From Vicinamibacterales bacterium (GTDB lineage Bacteria > Acidobacteriota > Vicinamibacteria > Vicinamibacterales > 2-12-FULL-66-21): a DNA stretch of 64,000 nucleotides. The position numbers and the translations under genes are program-made. The stretch is from NCBI GenBank assembly GCA_035699745.1, contig DASSPH010000055.1, positions 86,969 through 150,968 on the forward strand, read 5' to 3'. Shown piece after piece: positions 55,013-63,972 of the stretch; the first letter of the stretch is position 1, and every line of letters begins with the position of its first letter. Under the pieces are notes generated by a model, which searched no databases, was not told the origin of the DNA, and worked only from the letters and a program-made list of their open reading frames with translations.

Positions 55013-55978
55013 ATGGACCTGCGTCACCGCCCGCGCCGCCTGCGGCGCACCGCGGCGCTCCGATCGCTGATTCGCGAGACGCGCCTCAGCCCCGACAACT
55101 TCCTCTACCCCCTGTTTGCGACGACGGGCGAGGGGCGGCGCACGGCAGTGCAGTCGATGCCCGGCGTGTACCAGATGTCGGTCGATGAAATCGTCAAGGA
55201 GGCCGCCGCGGCGAAGGCTGACGGCGTTCCGGGCGTACTGCTCTTCGGCCTGCCCGAATCGAAGGACGCCTCCGGCTCGGGGGCGGCGGATCCGGAGGGC
55301 CCGGTCCAGTCCGCCGTCCGCGCACTGAAGAAGGACGTGCCGGGTCTGCTGGTGGTGACCGATGTCTGTCTCTGCGAGTACACCTCGCACGGACACTGCG
55401 GGATTCTCGACGGCGAAGAGATTCTCAACGACGCCACCGTCGACGAGCTGGCGCGCGCCGCGCTGTCGCACGCGGCAGCCGGCGCGGACATCGTCGCCCC
55501 CTCGGACATGATGGACGGCCGCGTCGGCCGCATCCGCCAGGTGCTCGACGCCGGCGGCTATTCGTCGGTCGCGATCATGTCGTATGCGGCGAAGTACTGC
55601 TCCGCCTTCTACGGCCCCTTCCGCGAGGCGGCGGGCTCGGCGCCGGCCTTCGGCGATCGGCGATCGCACCAGATGGATCCCGCCAACGTCGAAGAGGCGC
55701 TCCGGGAGGTCGCGCTCGATCTCGAGGAAGGGGCCGACATCGTCCTGGTGAAGCCGGCGGTGGCGTACCTCGACGTGATCGCTCGCGTGAAGCAGGAGTT
55801 CGGCGTGCCCGTCGCGGCGTATCACGTCAGCGGCGAATACGCGATGCTCAAGGCGGCGGCGCGGAACGGCTGGATCGACGAGCCGCGCGCGATGCTGGAG
55901 ACGCTGACCTCGATCCGCCGCGCCGGGGCGGAGATCATCATCACCTACTACGCCCGCGAGGCGGCGCGGACGCTGTGA
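55013..55978 (+). CDS. hemB: delta-aminolevulinic acid dehydratase (porphobilinogen synthase)
   Basis: This 321-residue enzyme has a zinc site with cysteines C119, C121 and C129 (VCLCEYTSHGHC), Schiff-base lysines in SYAAKYCSAFYGPFR and VLVKPAVAYLD, and the signature region AADIVLVKPA. It condenses two aminolevulinates to porphobilinogen. AAGGAC lies upstream of ATG 55013. Downstream is the convergent phosphatase gene. Confidence 0.96.
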   Translation: MDLRHRPRRLRRTAALRSLIRETRLSPDNFLYPLFATTGEGRRTAVQSMPGVYQMSVDEIVKEAAAAKADGVPGVLLFGLPESKDASGSGAADPEGPVQSAVRALKKDVPGLLVVTDVCLCEYTSHGHCGILDGEEILNDATVDELARAALSHAAAGADIVAPSDMMDGRVGRIRQVLDAGGYSSVAIMSYAAKYCSAFYGPFREAAGSAPAFGDRRSHQMDPANVEEALREVALDLEEGADIVLVKPAVAYLDVIARVKQEFGVPVAAYHVSGEYAMLKAAARNGWIDEPRAMLETLTSIRRAGAEIIITYYAREAARTL

Positions 55979-55996
55979 GCTGACGCGCGCGCAGCA

Positions 55997-57139
55997 TCAC
56001 AGCGCCGCCACGATCAGCGTCGCGTCGTCTTCGTAGTTGCCGCCGTTGAACGCCTCGACGTCGCGCAGGATCCCGGCGAGCATCTCCTCGGCGGGAAGCG
56101 ACCGGTGGCGGGACGCGGCATCGACGAGACGCTCTTCGCCGAACTCCTCACCCGCGTCGTTGCGCCCCTCGGTGATCCCGTCCGTGTAGAGAATCAGGCG
56201 GTCGCCTGGAGCGATGGTGAAATCTCCCTGCTCGTAGGCGCTCTCGGCGAAGACGCCGAGGACGGTGCCGCTCGGGGCGAGCAGATCGACGACGCCGCTG
56301 CCGCGCACCAGCAGCGGGGGATTGTGGCCGGCGTTGGCGTAGGTGAGGCGCCGGGCCGCGGTATCGATGCGGACGTAACAGAACGTGACGAACCGTCCGC
56401 TCGCCATGTTGCGGCACAGCAGACGGTTGACGCTCGTGCACACCGAGCCAGGCGGCGCCGCTTCCTGGGCGAACGCGCGGACGGCGGCCTGCAGGTTGGA
56501 CATGAGCAGCGCGGCCGGGACCCCTTTGCCGGCCACGTCCGCGATGCTGAGCCCGACGCCGCCGTTGGCGAACGTCAGCGCGTCGAAGCAGTCGCCGCCG
56601 ACGCCGTTGGCCGGCTGCCAGGACGAGGCGAGCTGCACGCCGGCGGCGTGCGGCATGGCGGCGGGCAGCAGGCCGCGCTGGATCAGCCGCGCGTCCTCGA
56701 ACTCGCGCTGCTGCTTCGCGTCGCGCCGCTTGCCCGCCTGCGCGTCCTCGATCTCGCGCTGCACGATCTCGAGCAGCGTGACGTCTTCCCACGGCTTCTG
56801 CACGAAGCTCCTGGCGCCGAGGCGCATCGCTTCCACGGCGGTGTCGACGCTGCCCCAGCCGGTCATGACGACGATCGGCAGCGACGGATCGTGGGCCCGT
56901 ACCTGCGGGATCAGCTCGAGTCCCTCGCGCCCCGAGGTGGTATCGCGGCTATAGTTCAGGTCCATCAGCAGCAGGTCGAACGACCGCTCGCGGAGCCGTT
57001 CGAGCACGGCCTCGGTGGAGCTGACGAACTCCGGCTCGTAGCCCTCGCCGGTGAGCAGCCAGCGCAGCGCCTCGAGGACGTCGGGCTGATCGTCGGCGAC
57101 CAGCACGCGGGTCGCGGCGTGGGGACGGATGGCGGTCAT
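55997..57139 (-). CDS. receiver-PP2C (RsbU/SpoIIE-type) phosphatase regulator
   Basis: This 380-residue protein has a CheY-like receiver (10-130, phosphoacceptor D in LLMDLNYSRDTTSGREGLE), a coiled linker (~130-160) and a SpoIIE/PP2C phosphatase domain (GGDCFDALTF, SIADVAGKGVPAALLMSN, YANAGHNPPLLVR, LYTDGITEGRNDAGEEFGEE). Such proteins dephosphorylate anti-anti-sigma factors. The start is ATG 57139; ATG 57151 is an alternative. Its receiver closely resembles that of the divergent NtrC-type gene. Confidence 0.93.
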   Translation of the reverse strand: MTAIRPHAATRVLVADDQPDVLEALRWLLTGEGYEPEFVSSTEAVLERLRERSFDLLLMDLNYSRDTTSGREGLELIPQVRAHDPSLPIVVMTGWGSVDTAVEAMRLGARSFVQKPWEDVTLLEIVQREIEDAQAGKRRDAKQQREFEDARLIQRGLLPAAMPHAAGVQLASSWQPANGVGGDCFDALTFANGGVGLSIADVAGKGVPAALLMSNLQAAVRAFAQEAAPPGSVCTSVNRLLCRNMASGRFVTFCYVRIDTAARRLTYANAGHNPPLLVRGSGVVDLLAPSGTVLGVFAESAYEQGDFTIAPGDRLILYTDGITEGRNDAGEEFGEERLVDAASRHRSLPAEEMLAGILRDVEAFNGGNYEDDATLIVAAL

Positions 57140-57300
57140 GCTGCTGTACATGCGCGGCAGCTTGCAGGAACAAGGGACGTACCATGCGGCCGCGGCGGAA
57201 ACGACGACATTTTCGTTCGGCGCCGCACCACCGGGTCGCACCGGTGGGACGGCCAGTCCAGATCTCGCGACTGGGTTTCGGGCCTTGCCGGCGCTCGGCT

Positions 57301-57577
57301 GGTTCGGGGTTCTTCGGGTTCCTCGGGTTCTCCAGGTTCTCCGGGTTCAGGTTCTCCGGGTTCTCGGGTTCTCGGGTTCTCGGGTTCTCGGGTTCTCCGG
57401 GTTCTGGACGCCGGAGCCCTCAGCGCGGCAACCTATGGAACCACAGTACTCGTCGAACTCGAGAACCGGAGAACCGGAGAACCCGAGAACCCGAGAACCC
57501 GAACCGAGAACCAGAGAACCGGAGAACCTGAACCCGAAGAACCCGTAGAACCCGAAGAACCCGTAGAACCCGTAGAA
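57301..57577. repeat. long imperfect inverted repeat of GGGTTCTCG words
   Basis: The left arm (57301-57408) is tandem GGGTTCTCG-like units; the right arm (57470-57577) is the reverse complement, CGAGAACCC-like units. Shared exact 16-mers at 57342-57357 and 57521-57536 are symmetric about 57439. The spacer is ~60 bp. This fills most of the 455-bp divergent gap; 57152-57300 shows nothing recognisable, and 57578-57594 leads to the next gene. Confidence 0.85.
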
Positions 57578-57594
57578 CCCGAACTACCGGACAG

Positions 57595-58974
57595 ATGCCC
57601 GACACTACCCCCGTAAGGCTCCTGATCGCCGACGATCAACAGGACGTGATCGACGCGCTGCGGCTGCTGCTGGCGGACGAAGGCTACGAGGTCAGCGCGG
57701 CGCGCTCGCCCGCCGAGGCGCTGGACCGCCTCGAGGCGGCCGACTTCGACCTCGCGATCCTCGATCTCAACTACACGCGCGATACGACCTCAGGACAGGA
57801 GGGGTTCGACCTGATCCAGCGCATCCGCGCGCTCGACCCGACGCTGCCGGTGCTGGTGATGACCGCATGGAGCAGCGTGGCGGGCGCCGTCGAGGCGATG
57901 CGCCGCGGCGCGCGCGACTACATCGAGAAGCCGTGGGACGACGAGCGGCTGCTGGTCGCGGTGCGGACGCAGATCGAGCTGCGGCGGGCGGTGCGGCGCA
58001 ACCAGCGCCTGCAGGAAGCCAACGCGCGGCTCCAGCGCGGCGCCACGCCGCCGTTCATCGGCGACGTCCCGGCGATCGCCGAGATCCGCCACACCATCGA
58101 GCGGATCGCGCCGTCGGACGCCAGCGTCCTCATCACCGGCGAGCACGGCACCGGCAAGGAGGTCGTCGCCGCCTGGGTGCACGCCCACAGCGATCGCCGC
58201 GGCAAGCCGCTGGTGATGATGAATGCCGGCGGGCTGGCGGAAGGGATTGCCGAGAGCGAACTGTTCGGCCACGTCAAGGGGGCGTTCACCGACGCCCGCG
58301 TCGATCGCATCGGCTGCTTCGAGATGGCCGACGAGGGGACGCTGTTCCTGGACGAGATTGCCAACATGCCGATGCGGCTGCAGGCCAAGCTGCTGCGCGT
58401 GCTGCAGACCGGCGAGATGGCGCGCGTCGGATCGTCGCGCGTTCGCTACGTCAACGTGCGGGTGATTTCGGCGACCAACGCGGACCTGCATGCCGAGATC
58501 GCTGCCGGCCGCTTCCGCGAGGACCTGCTCTACCGCCTCAACACCGTCGTCATCCACCTGCCGCCGTTGCGCGAGCGGCGGCCGGACATCCGCGCGCTGG
58601 CGGCGCACTTCCTCGGCATCTACGCGGCCCGCTACCGCAGACCGCTGGCGGGATTCGACAGCGACGCGGCGGCCCTGCTCGACGCGCACGACTGGCCCGG
58701 CAACGTGCGCGAGCTGGCGCACAGCATCGAGCGCGCGGTGCTGATGGCGGATCCGGCGGCGGCGACGATTGCCGCGCGGCATCTGAGCCTGCGCACGCGC
58801 GCGGGAGCCGAGACGGCGGCGATCGACGATCTGTCGCTCGAGGAGGCCGAGCGTGTGTTCATCGAGAAGGTCCTGGCGCGGCACAGCGGCGACGTCCGGC
58901 TCGCGGCTGAACAGCTCGGGATGAGCCGCAGCGCTCTCTATCGCCGGCTGCAGCAGTATGGCGTCCGCGAATAG
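57595..58974 (+). CDS. NtrC-family response regulator (receiver-AAA+-Fis HTH)
   Basis: This 459-residue protein has a receiver (1-130; DLNYTRDTTSGQEGFDLIQ, D in AILDLN), an AAA+ domain (~150-385) and a Fis-type helix-turn-helix at the end (GDVRLAAEQLGMSRSALYRRLQQYG). Walker A is GEHGTGKE and Walker B is GTLFLDEI. The sigma54-contacting loop is GAFTDA, not GAFTGA. It probably activates sigma54 promoters with the kinase encoded just downstream (17-nt overlap). Confidence 0.93.
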   Translation: MPDTTPVRLLIADDQQDVIDALRLLLADEGYEVSAARSPAEALDRLEAADFDLAILDLNYTRDTTSGQEGFDLIQRIRALDPTLPVLVMTAWSSVAGAVEAMRRGARDYIEKPWDDERLLVAVRTQIELRRAVRRNQRLQEANARLQRGATPPFIGDVPAIAEIRHTIERIAPSDASVLITGEHGTGKEVVAAWVHAHSDRRGKPLVMMNAGGLAEGIAESELFGHVKGAFTDARVDRIGCFEMADEGTLFLDEIANMPMRLQAKLLRVLQTGEMARVGSSRVRYVNVRVISATNADLHAEIAAGRFREDLLYRLNTVVIHLPPLRERRPDIRALAAHFLGIYAARYRRPLAGFDSDAAALLDAHDWPGNVRELAHSIERAVLMADPAAATIAARHLSLRTRAGAETAAIDDLSLEEAERVFIEKVLARHSGDVRLAAEQLGMSRSALYRRLQQYGVRE

Positions 58975-60292
58975 CCGATCGGCGAGAGTTCATTGGAGCC
59001 TGGAGCAGGCGGTGTTCGGGCTCTGCCTGCTCGGCGGCCTTCCCGCGGCGCTCGCGCTGACGTGGATCATCTGGGGACAGAACTACAGCTTCGAGGTGCG
59101 CTCGACGCTTGCCGCGGTGATCCTCCTCGTGTGGATCGGCTGCGCGACCGCGGCGTTCCAGATGGTGACGCGCACGTTGTATCTCGCCGCCAACCTGCTC
59201 GGCGCGCTCCACGAAGGGGACTACTCGATCCGCGGCACCGGCGCGAAGCCGGGCAGCGCCGCGGATCTGGTGATGAAGGAGATCAATTCGCTCGGCAACA
59301 CGCTGCAGCGGCAGCGGTCCGAGGCGGTGGAATCCACGGCCCTGCTGACGAGCGTGATGGGGGCGATCGACGTCGCGGTGTTCGCCTTCGACATGGACGA
59401 GAATCTGGTCCTCGCCAACCCTGCGGCGGAACGGCTGCTGAACCGGCGCGGGCCCGAGATGCTTGGCCATGATGCGGGGGGGCTGCGGCTGCACACCTAT
59501 CTCGCCGGCGAGACCCCACGGCTCGTCGAAGGAGTGTTCGGCGCCGGCACCCGGCTGGAGCTGCGGCGCTCGACGTTCTACCGCGACGGCAAGCCGCACC
59601 AGCTGCTGGTCTTCGCCGACCTGAGCCGGGCGCTGCGCGAGGAGCAGCAGCTCGCCTGGCAGCGGATCGTCCGCGTGCTGTCGCACGAGATCAACAACTC
59701 GCTCACGCCGATCAAGTCGATCGCGCACAGCATCAGGCGGATGATCTCGCGCATCCCCGACGTGCCGCGCGCCGCCGAGATCCAGGACGGGCTGAACCTG
59801 ATCGAGACGCGTTCGGGCGCGCTCGGCCGGTTCCTCCGCCAGTACGCGCAGCTGGCGAAGCTGCCCAAGCCGCAGGAACGGCCGATCCGGATACTGCCGC
59901 TCGCGCGCCGGATCGCCGAGCTGGAGAACCGCCTGCCGATCGAGGTGCGCGCCACCAGCGACGTCCAGGTGGAGGCGGACCCCGATCAGCTCGAGCAGTT
60001 GCTGATCAACATCGTCCGCAACGCCGTGGATGCGACGCTCGAGACCGGCGGCAAGGTGTGGATCGACTGGACGCGGGTCGACGGCGACCTGCAGGTCACG
60101 GTCGAGGACGAAGGTCCCGGCCTGCCCGATACGTCGAATCTGTTCGTGCCGTTCTTCACGACCAAGCCGCAGGGCTCCGGCATCGGCCTGGCCTTGAGCC
60201 GGCAGATCGCCGAGGCGCACGGCGGGTCGCTGGGTCTGGAGAACCGCGCCGGCGCGCGCGGCTGCCGCGCGGTGCTGAGGCTGCCGATGTGA
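58958..60292 (+). CDS. NtrY-like sensor histidine kinase
   Basis: This 444-residue protein has two membrane helices (~18-40 and ~47-70), a HAMP-like linker, a PAS domain (~120-220; VMGAIDVAVFAFDMDENLV), a HisKA-type helix with the phosphoacceptor H in VLSHEINNSLTPIKS, and a HATPase_c domain (NIVRNAVDA, DEGPGLP, GSGIGLALSRQIAEAHGG). The HEINN box is typical of NtrB/NtrY kinases that partner with NtrC-type regulators, here the preceding gene. The signal is unknown. Confidence 0.93.
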   Translation: MASANSRSARVHWSLEQAVFGLCLLGGLPAALALTWIIWGQNYSFEVRSTLAAVILLVWIGCATAAFQMVTRTLYLAANLLGALHEGDYSIRGTGAKPGSAADLVMKEINSLGNTLQRQRSEAVESTALLTSVMGAIDVAVFAFDMDENLVLANPAAERLLNRRGPEMLGHDAGGLRLHTYLAGETPRLVEGVFGAGTRLELRRSTFYRDGKPHQLLVFADLSRALREEQQLAWQRIVRVLSHEINNSLTPIKSIAHSIRRMISRIPDVPRAAEIQDGLNLIETRSGALGRFLRQYAQLAKLPKPQERPIRILPLARRIAELENRLPIEVRATSDVQVEADPDQLEQLLINIVRNAVDATLETGGKVWIDWTRVDGDLQVTVEDEGPGLPDTSNLFVPFFTTKPQGSGIGLALSRQIAEAHGGSLGLENRAGARGCRAVLRLPM

Positions 60293-60300
60293 AACGGTGC

Positions 60301-60306
60301 TAGGCT
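60301..60306 (+). promoter_or_regulatory. -10-like box for a leaderless hemL mRNA
   Basis: TAGGCT is followed by GCGAAG (six bases) and ATG 60313. It is a weak box by sequence but matches the spacing seen at other leaders here. It may be only coincidental. Confidence 0.35.
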
Positions 60307-60312
60307 GCGAAG

Positions 60313-61608
60313 ATGCCCAGGGGTCGATACAAACAGTCCGAGCGCCTCTTCGCCGCCGCGTCGCGCGTACTGCCGGGGGGCGTCGACAGTCCGGTGCGCG
60401 CCTTCAAGGCGGTTGGCGGGAATCCTCTCTTCATCACGCGCGGCAAGGGATCCCGCATCGAGGACGCCGACGGCAACACGTACATCGACTACGTGATGTC
60501 GTGGGGGCCGCTCATCCACGGCCACGCGCCGAAGGGATTGCTGAAGGCGCTCGGCGCTGCCGCGGCGCGCGGCACCAGCTTCGGTGCGCCGACCGACCTC
60601 GAGACCCGGCTGGCCCGGCGCGTGGCGATGCTGATGCCGTCGATGGAGCGCGTCCGCTTCGTCAGCTCGGGGACCGAAGCGGCGATGAGCGCCGTTCGCG
60701 TCGCACGCGCCGCGACCAGGCGCGATCGCATCGTCAAGTTCGAAGGCTGTTATCACGGGCACGCGGATGCGTTCCTCGTGCAGGCCGGATCGGGCGCGTT
60801 GACGCTCGGCGTGCCCACGAGTCCCGGCGTCCCGGCGGCCGCCGCCGCCGATACGCTGCTCGCGCGCTACAACGACCTCGGCTCGGTCGAACGCGTCCTC
60901 GACCAGCACGCCGGGCAGGTCGCGGCGGTCGTCGTCGAACCGATCGCCGGCAACATCGGCGTCGTTCCGCCGCGCGAAGGCTTTCTCGCCGGGCTGCGCG
61001 ATCTCTGCACGCGCCGCGGCATCGTGCTGATCTTCGACGAAGTGATCTCGGGGTTCCGCGCCGGCCCGGGCGGCGCACAGCAGCTGTTCGGCGTCCGGCC
61101 GGATCTGACGTGCCTTGGCAAGATCATCGGCGGAGGACTGCCGGTCGGCGCCTACGGCGGCCGCGCGGACCTCATGCAGCTCGTCGCGCCGGCCGGGCCG
61201 GTTTATCAGGCCGGCACGCTGTCGGGAAATCCCCTGGCCATGACGGCGGGATTGTGGTCGCTCGCGGAGTTGTCACCGAAGCTGTACCGGCATCTGGCGC
61301 GCCTCGGATCTCAGCTCGCCGCCGGTCTGGCCGACGCCGCCCGCAGCGCGGGGGTCGCGCTGCAGGTCAACGCGTTCGGCTCGCTGGTGACGCCGTTCTT
61401 CACCGACGCGCCGGTGCGCGATTTCGAATCCGCGATGCGCGCGGACGCCCAGCGGTACGGCAGCTTCTTCAGACAGATGCTGGCGCGAGGCATCTACCCG
61501 CCGCCGTCGCAATACGAGGCGTGGTTCCTCTCAGCCGCTCACACCGAGCGGGACGTGGAGAAGACCGTCAGGGCGGCTCACGCCGCCCTCAGGAATTTGG
61601 AAATGTGA
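60313..61608 (+). CDS. hemL: glutamate-1-semialdehyde 2,1-aminomutase
   Basis: This 431-residue PLP enzyme has the class III aminotransferase layout. The PLP lysine is K270 in CLGKIIGGGLPVG, with FDEVISGFR before it and SGTEAAMSAVR for substrate/PMP binding. It converts glutamate semialdehyde to aminolevulinate, completing the C5 route begun by hemA. The start is ATG 60313. Its last codons lie in the left arm of the following inverted repeat. Confidence 0.96.
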   Translation: MPRGRYKQSERLFAAASRVLPGGVDSPVRAFKAVGGNPLFITRGKGSRIEDADGNTYIDYVMSWGPLIHGHAPKGLLKALGAAAARGTSFGAPTDLETRLARRVAMLMPSMERVRFVSSGTEAAMSAVRVARAATRRDRIVKFEGCYHGHADAFLVQAGSGALTLGVPTSPGVPAAAAADTLLARYNDLGSVERVLDQHAGQVAAVVVEPIAGNIGVVPPREGFLAGLRDLCTRRGIVLIFDEVISGFRAGPGGAQQLFGVRPDLTCLGKIIGGGLPVGAYGGRADLMQLVAPAGPVYQAGTLSGNPLAMTAGLWSLAELSPKLYRHLARLGSQLAAGLADAARSAGVALQVNAFGSLVTPFFTDAPVRDFESAMRADAQRYGSFFRQMLARGIYPPPSQYEAWFLSAAHTERDVEKTVRAAHAALRNLEM

Positions 61609-61662
61609 AAATTGGGAAATCTGGAAATCTAGATTTCCAGATTCCCAAATTCCCACATTTCC
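61599..61662. repeat. inverted repeat/hairpin between hemL and the convergent gene
   Basis: Two 32-base arms (61599-61630 and 61631-61662) are reverse complements at 28 of 32 positions, with no spacer; the centre reads AATCTAGATT. It is A+T-rich, overlaps the hemL stop and ends just before the stop of the leftward gene, so it may act as a two-sided terminator. The words TTTGGAAAT and GGAAATCTGG recur in the island at 51195. Confidence 0.85.
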
Positions 61663-61667
61663 AGATC

Positions 61668-62615
61668 TCAGCGCACCGTCAGTGGTTGATCGAAGCGGAC
61701 GCGGAGCACGGTGCCGGCCGGGAGCTTCACATTGGTCCCTTCCGTCGCCGCAATCGTGCCGCCGCCGCCGATCAGCACGCCGAGCAGCGCACCCTTGGCG
61801 CCGCCGAGGATGCCGCCGATGATCGCGCCCACGCCGGCGCCGGCGCCAATCTTCGCCGCCTCCCCCTTGATGCCTTCGCTCTCGAGCGCCTGCGTCACGG
61901 TGGCGCGGATCGGATAGTTGCGGCCGCGGATGGTCACCTGGTCGAACGCCACGGTCAGCGAGCCCTTGCGATCGGTGCGCGTCGCCTTGTTCACCGAGCT
62001 GACCACGCCCCGCATCGTCGAGCCGGCGGGAATCAGCACGTCATTGCCCTGGTAGAGGTCGACCATCGTGGTCGCCGTGAAGCGGTCCTCGACCTGCGCC
62101 GTCTCGGAGCTCAGCTCGCGCTCGAGCCGGACGTCCACTTCCTGGCCGGCCGGAACTTCGTTGCGGCGGGGCGACTGCGTGGGCCGCGTGTCGCCGATGC
62201 CGCTGCCAGTTCCCGACCCGGAGCCGTAGCCGCCTGTGCTGCTGGAACCGTAGCCGGTGCTGCCGGCGCCGAACGAGCCGGTTCCCTGCCGGGCCGCTTC
62301 GCCGCGGGCCTCCGCGCGGATGCTGTCCACGCGCGTCCGCACCTCGTTGAACTCGCTGCGGCTGATGTTTCCTTCCTTCCGCAGCTTGACCCGCAGATAC
62401 ACCACCTCGTCGCGCACGTCGTCGAGCTGGTTCTGCAGCCGATCCGCGAGCTGCTGATCGCGGCCGCGCAGCCGCGACACTTCGTTGCTCGCGTCGTAGA
62501 CCTGGTCCTGCAACCGCTGGATGTCCGAGCTGGTCACGGTCTGCGCCGTGGCAGGCACGGCGAGGGCCAGTGCCGCCACGACCAGCACCGGCCGGAGAAT
62601 CTTCATCACCTTCAT
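61668..62615 (-). CDS. secreted coiled-coil protein with glycine-zipper domain
   Basis: This 315-residue protein has a signal peptide (1-24, ending PATAQ). A coiled coil follows (~30-95; DIQRLQDQVYDASNEVSRL, DDVRDEVVYLRVKLRKEG), then a Gly/Ser/Thr-rich linker (~115-140). The C-terminal region has VSSVNKATRTDRKGSLTVAFDQVTI and a glycine zipper (GAGVGAIIGGILGGAKGALLGVL). This is typical of envelope-associated proteins of unknown role. ATG 62615 has AAGGAG about 8 bases upstream. Confidence 0.8.
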   Translation of the reverse strand: MKVMKILRPVLVVAALALAVPATAQTVTSSDIQRLQDQVYDASNEVSRLRGRDQQLADRLQNQLDDVRDEVVYLRVKLRKEGNISRSEFNEVRTRVDSIRAEARGEAARQGTGSFGAGSTGYGSSSTGGYGSGSGTGSGIGDTRPTQSPRRNEVPAGQEVDVRLERELSSETAQVEDRFTATTMVDLYQGNDVLIPAGSTMRGVVSSVNKATRTDRKGSLTVAFDQVTIRGRNYPIRATVTQALESEGIKGEAAKIGAGAGVGAIIGGILGGAKGALLGVLIGGGGTIAATEGTNVKLPAGTVLRVRFDQPLTVR

Positions 62616-62707
62616 CTGTCTCAAGCTCCTTCTTTGGCGCCTGCACTGCAAATGTAGCGCCGCGCGAAACCGGCCCAAACCCCAATAGATGGGCTGGAGC
62701 CGGGTGG

Positions 62708-62713
62708 TATGAT
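62708..62713 (+). promoter_or_regulatory. -10 box of ispG
   Basis: TATGAT lies 17 bases before ATG 62731. The predicted leader is about 11 nt and lacks a clear Shine-Dalgarno sequence. No good -35 box is evident. Confidence 0.4.
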
Positions 62714-62730
62714 CGTCTCATTACCAGTAC

Positions 62731-63972
62731 ATGGAGACGTTGAAACTGCACAGGACGGTCGGGGTGAAAGTCGGCCGCGTCCAGGTGGGCGGCGGCGCGC
62801 CCGTCGTCGTGCAGTCGATGACGATGACCGACACGGCCGATGCGGCGGCCACCGCGCGCCAGTGCATCGAGCTGGTCGAGGCCGGATCGGAGATGGTCCG
62901 GGTCACCGTGAACGTGCCCGAAGCCGCAGCGGCCGTGCCGGAAATCAAGCAGCGGATGCTCGACGCCGGGGTGACCGCCCCGCTGATCGGGGATTTTCAC
63001 TACAACGGCCACCTGCTGCTGACGCGATTTCCCGCCTGCGCGGACGCCCTCGACAAATACCGCATCAACCCGGGAAATGTCGGCACCGGCCGTCGGCGCG
63101 ACGAGCAGTTCGTGACGATCTGCGGTGTGGCCCGGGACCGCAACAAGCCGGTGCGCATCGGGGTCAACGGCGGCTCGCTGAATCAGGAGCTGGTCGTCTC
63201 CAGGATGCAGGAGAACACCGACCGCGGCCTGGGCAGGACGTCAGACGAAATCATCAACGAGTGCATGGTGCTCTCGGCCGTGCAGTCGACCGAGCTGGCG
63301 CTCGAATCGGGTCTGCGCCGCGATCAGATCATCATCTCGTGCAAGACGTCGCGGCCGCGGCACCTGATCGAGGTCTATCGCGCGCTGGCGCGCCGCACCG
63401 ATCAGCCGCTGCACCTCGGGCTCACCGAGGCGGGCATGGGCGCGAAGGGGCTGGTCTGGTCGGCGTCGGCAATGGGGATCCTGCTGAACGAAGGAATCGG
63501 GGACACGATCCGCGTGTCTCTCACGCCGCGCCCGGGCGGCGACCGCCGCGAAGAAGTCTACGCGGCGTGCGAGCTCCTCCAGGCGCTCGGGCTGCGCTCG
63601 TTCTCGCCGAGCGTGACCGCCTGCCCCGGCTGCGGACGGACGACGAGCACGACGTTCCAGGAGCTCGCCGAGCGGACGCAGGGCTACATCCGGGAGCGCA
63701 TGCCCGAGTGGAAGACCCGGTACGAAGGGGTCGAAACCATGACCCTCGCCGTGATGGGCTGCGTCGTCAACGGGCCCGGCGAGTCGAAGGCCGCCAACAT
63801 CGGCATCAGCCTGCCGGGTACGGGCGAGGAACCGAGCTGCCCCGTGTTCATCGACGGTCATCACACCGCAACGCTCCGCGGCACCTACGAGGAACTCGAT
63901 CGCGCCTTCCGCGAGCTCGTCGACGAGTACGTCGCGTCGAAGTTCCCGCGCAAGGAAGCGGCCGTTCGCTGA
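62731..63972 (+). CDS. ispG: (E)-4-hydroxy-3-methylbut-2-enyl-diphosphate synthase
   Basis: This 413-residue enzyme has a TIM-barrel N-terminal part ([30 protein letters not shown]). The C-terminal 4Fe-4S domain has cysteines in [10 protein letters not shown] and [11 protein letters not shown]. It makes HMBPP in the MEP isoprenoid pathway. No other MEP genes are in the window. The final residues are followed by a repeat at the window edge. Confidence 0.96.
   Translation: METLKLHRTVGVKVGRVQVGGGAPVVVQSMTMTDTADAAATARQCIELVEAGSEMVRVTVNVPEAAAAVPEIKQRMLDAGVTAPLIGDFHYNGHLLLTRFPACADALDKYRINPGNVGTGRRRDEQFVTICGVARDRNKPVRIGVNGGSLNQELVVSRMQENTDRGLGRTSDEIINECMVLSAVQSTELALESGLRRDQIIISCKTSRPRHLIEVYRALARRTDQPLHLGLTEAGMGAKGLVWSASAMGILLNEGIGDTIRVSLTPRPGGDRREEVYAACELLQALGLRSFSPSVTACPGCGRTTSTTFQELAERTQGYIRERMPEWKTRYEGVETMTLAVMGCVVNGPGESKAANIGISLPGTGEEPSCPVFIDGHHTATLRGTYEELDRAFRELVDEYVASKFPRKEAAVR

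Noticed and set aside
57184..57531. 115-residue open frame with repeated SGSRVLGFSG/EPENRRT text
   Set aside because: It is just translation of the inverted minisatellite; no start signal or family supports it.
57301..57591. Possible CRISPR array
   Set aside because: Units are 8-9 bases in direct succession with no unique spacers, and no cas genes are nearby.
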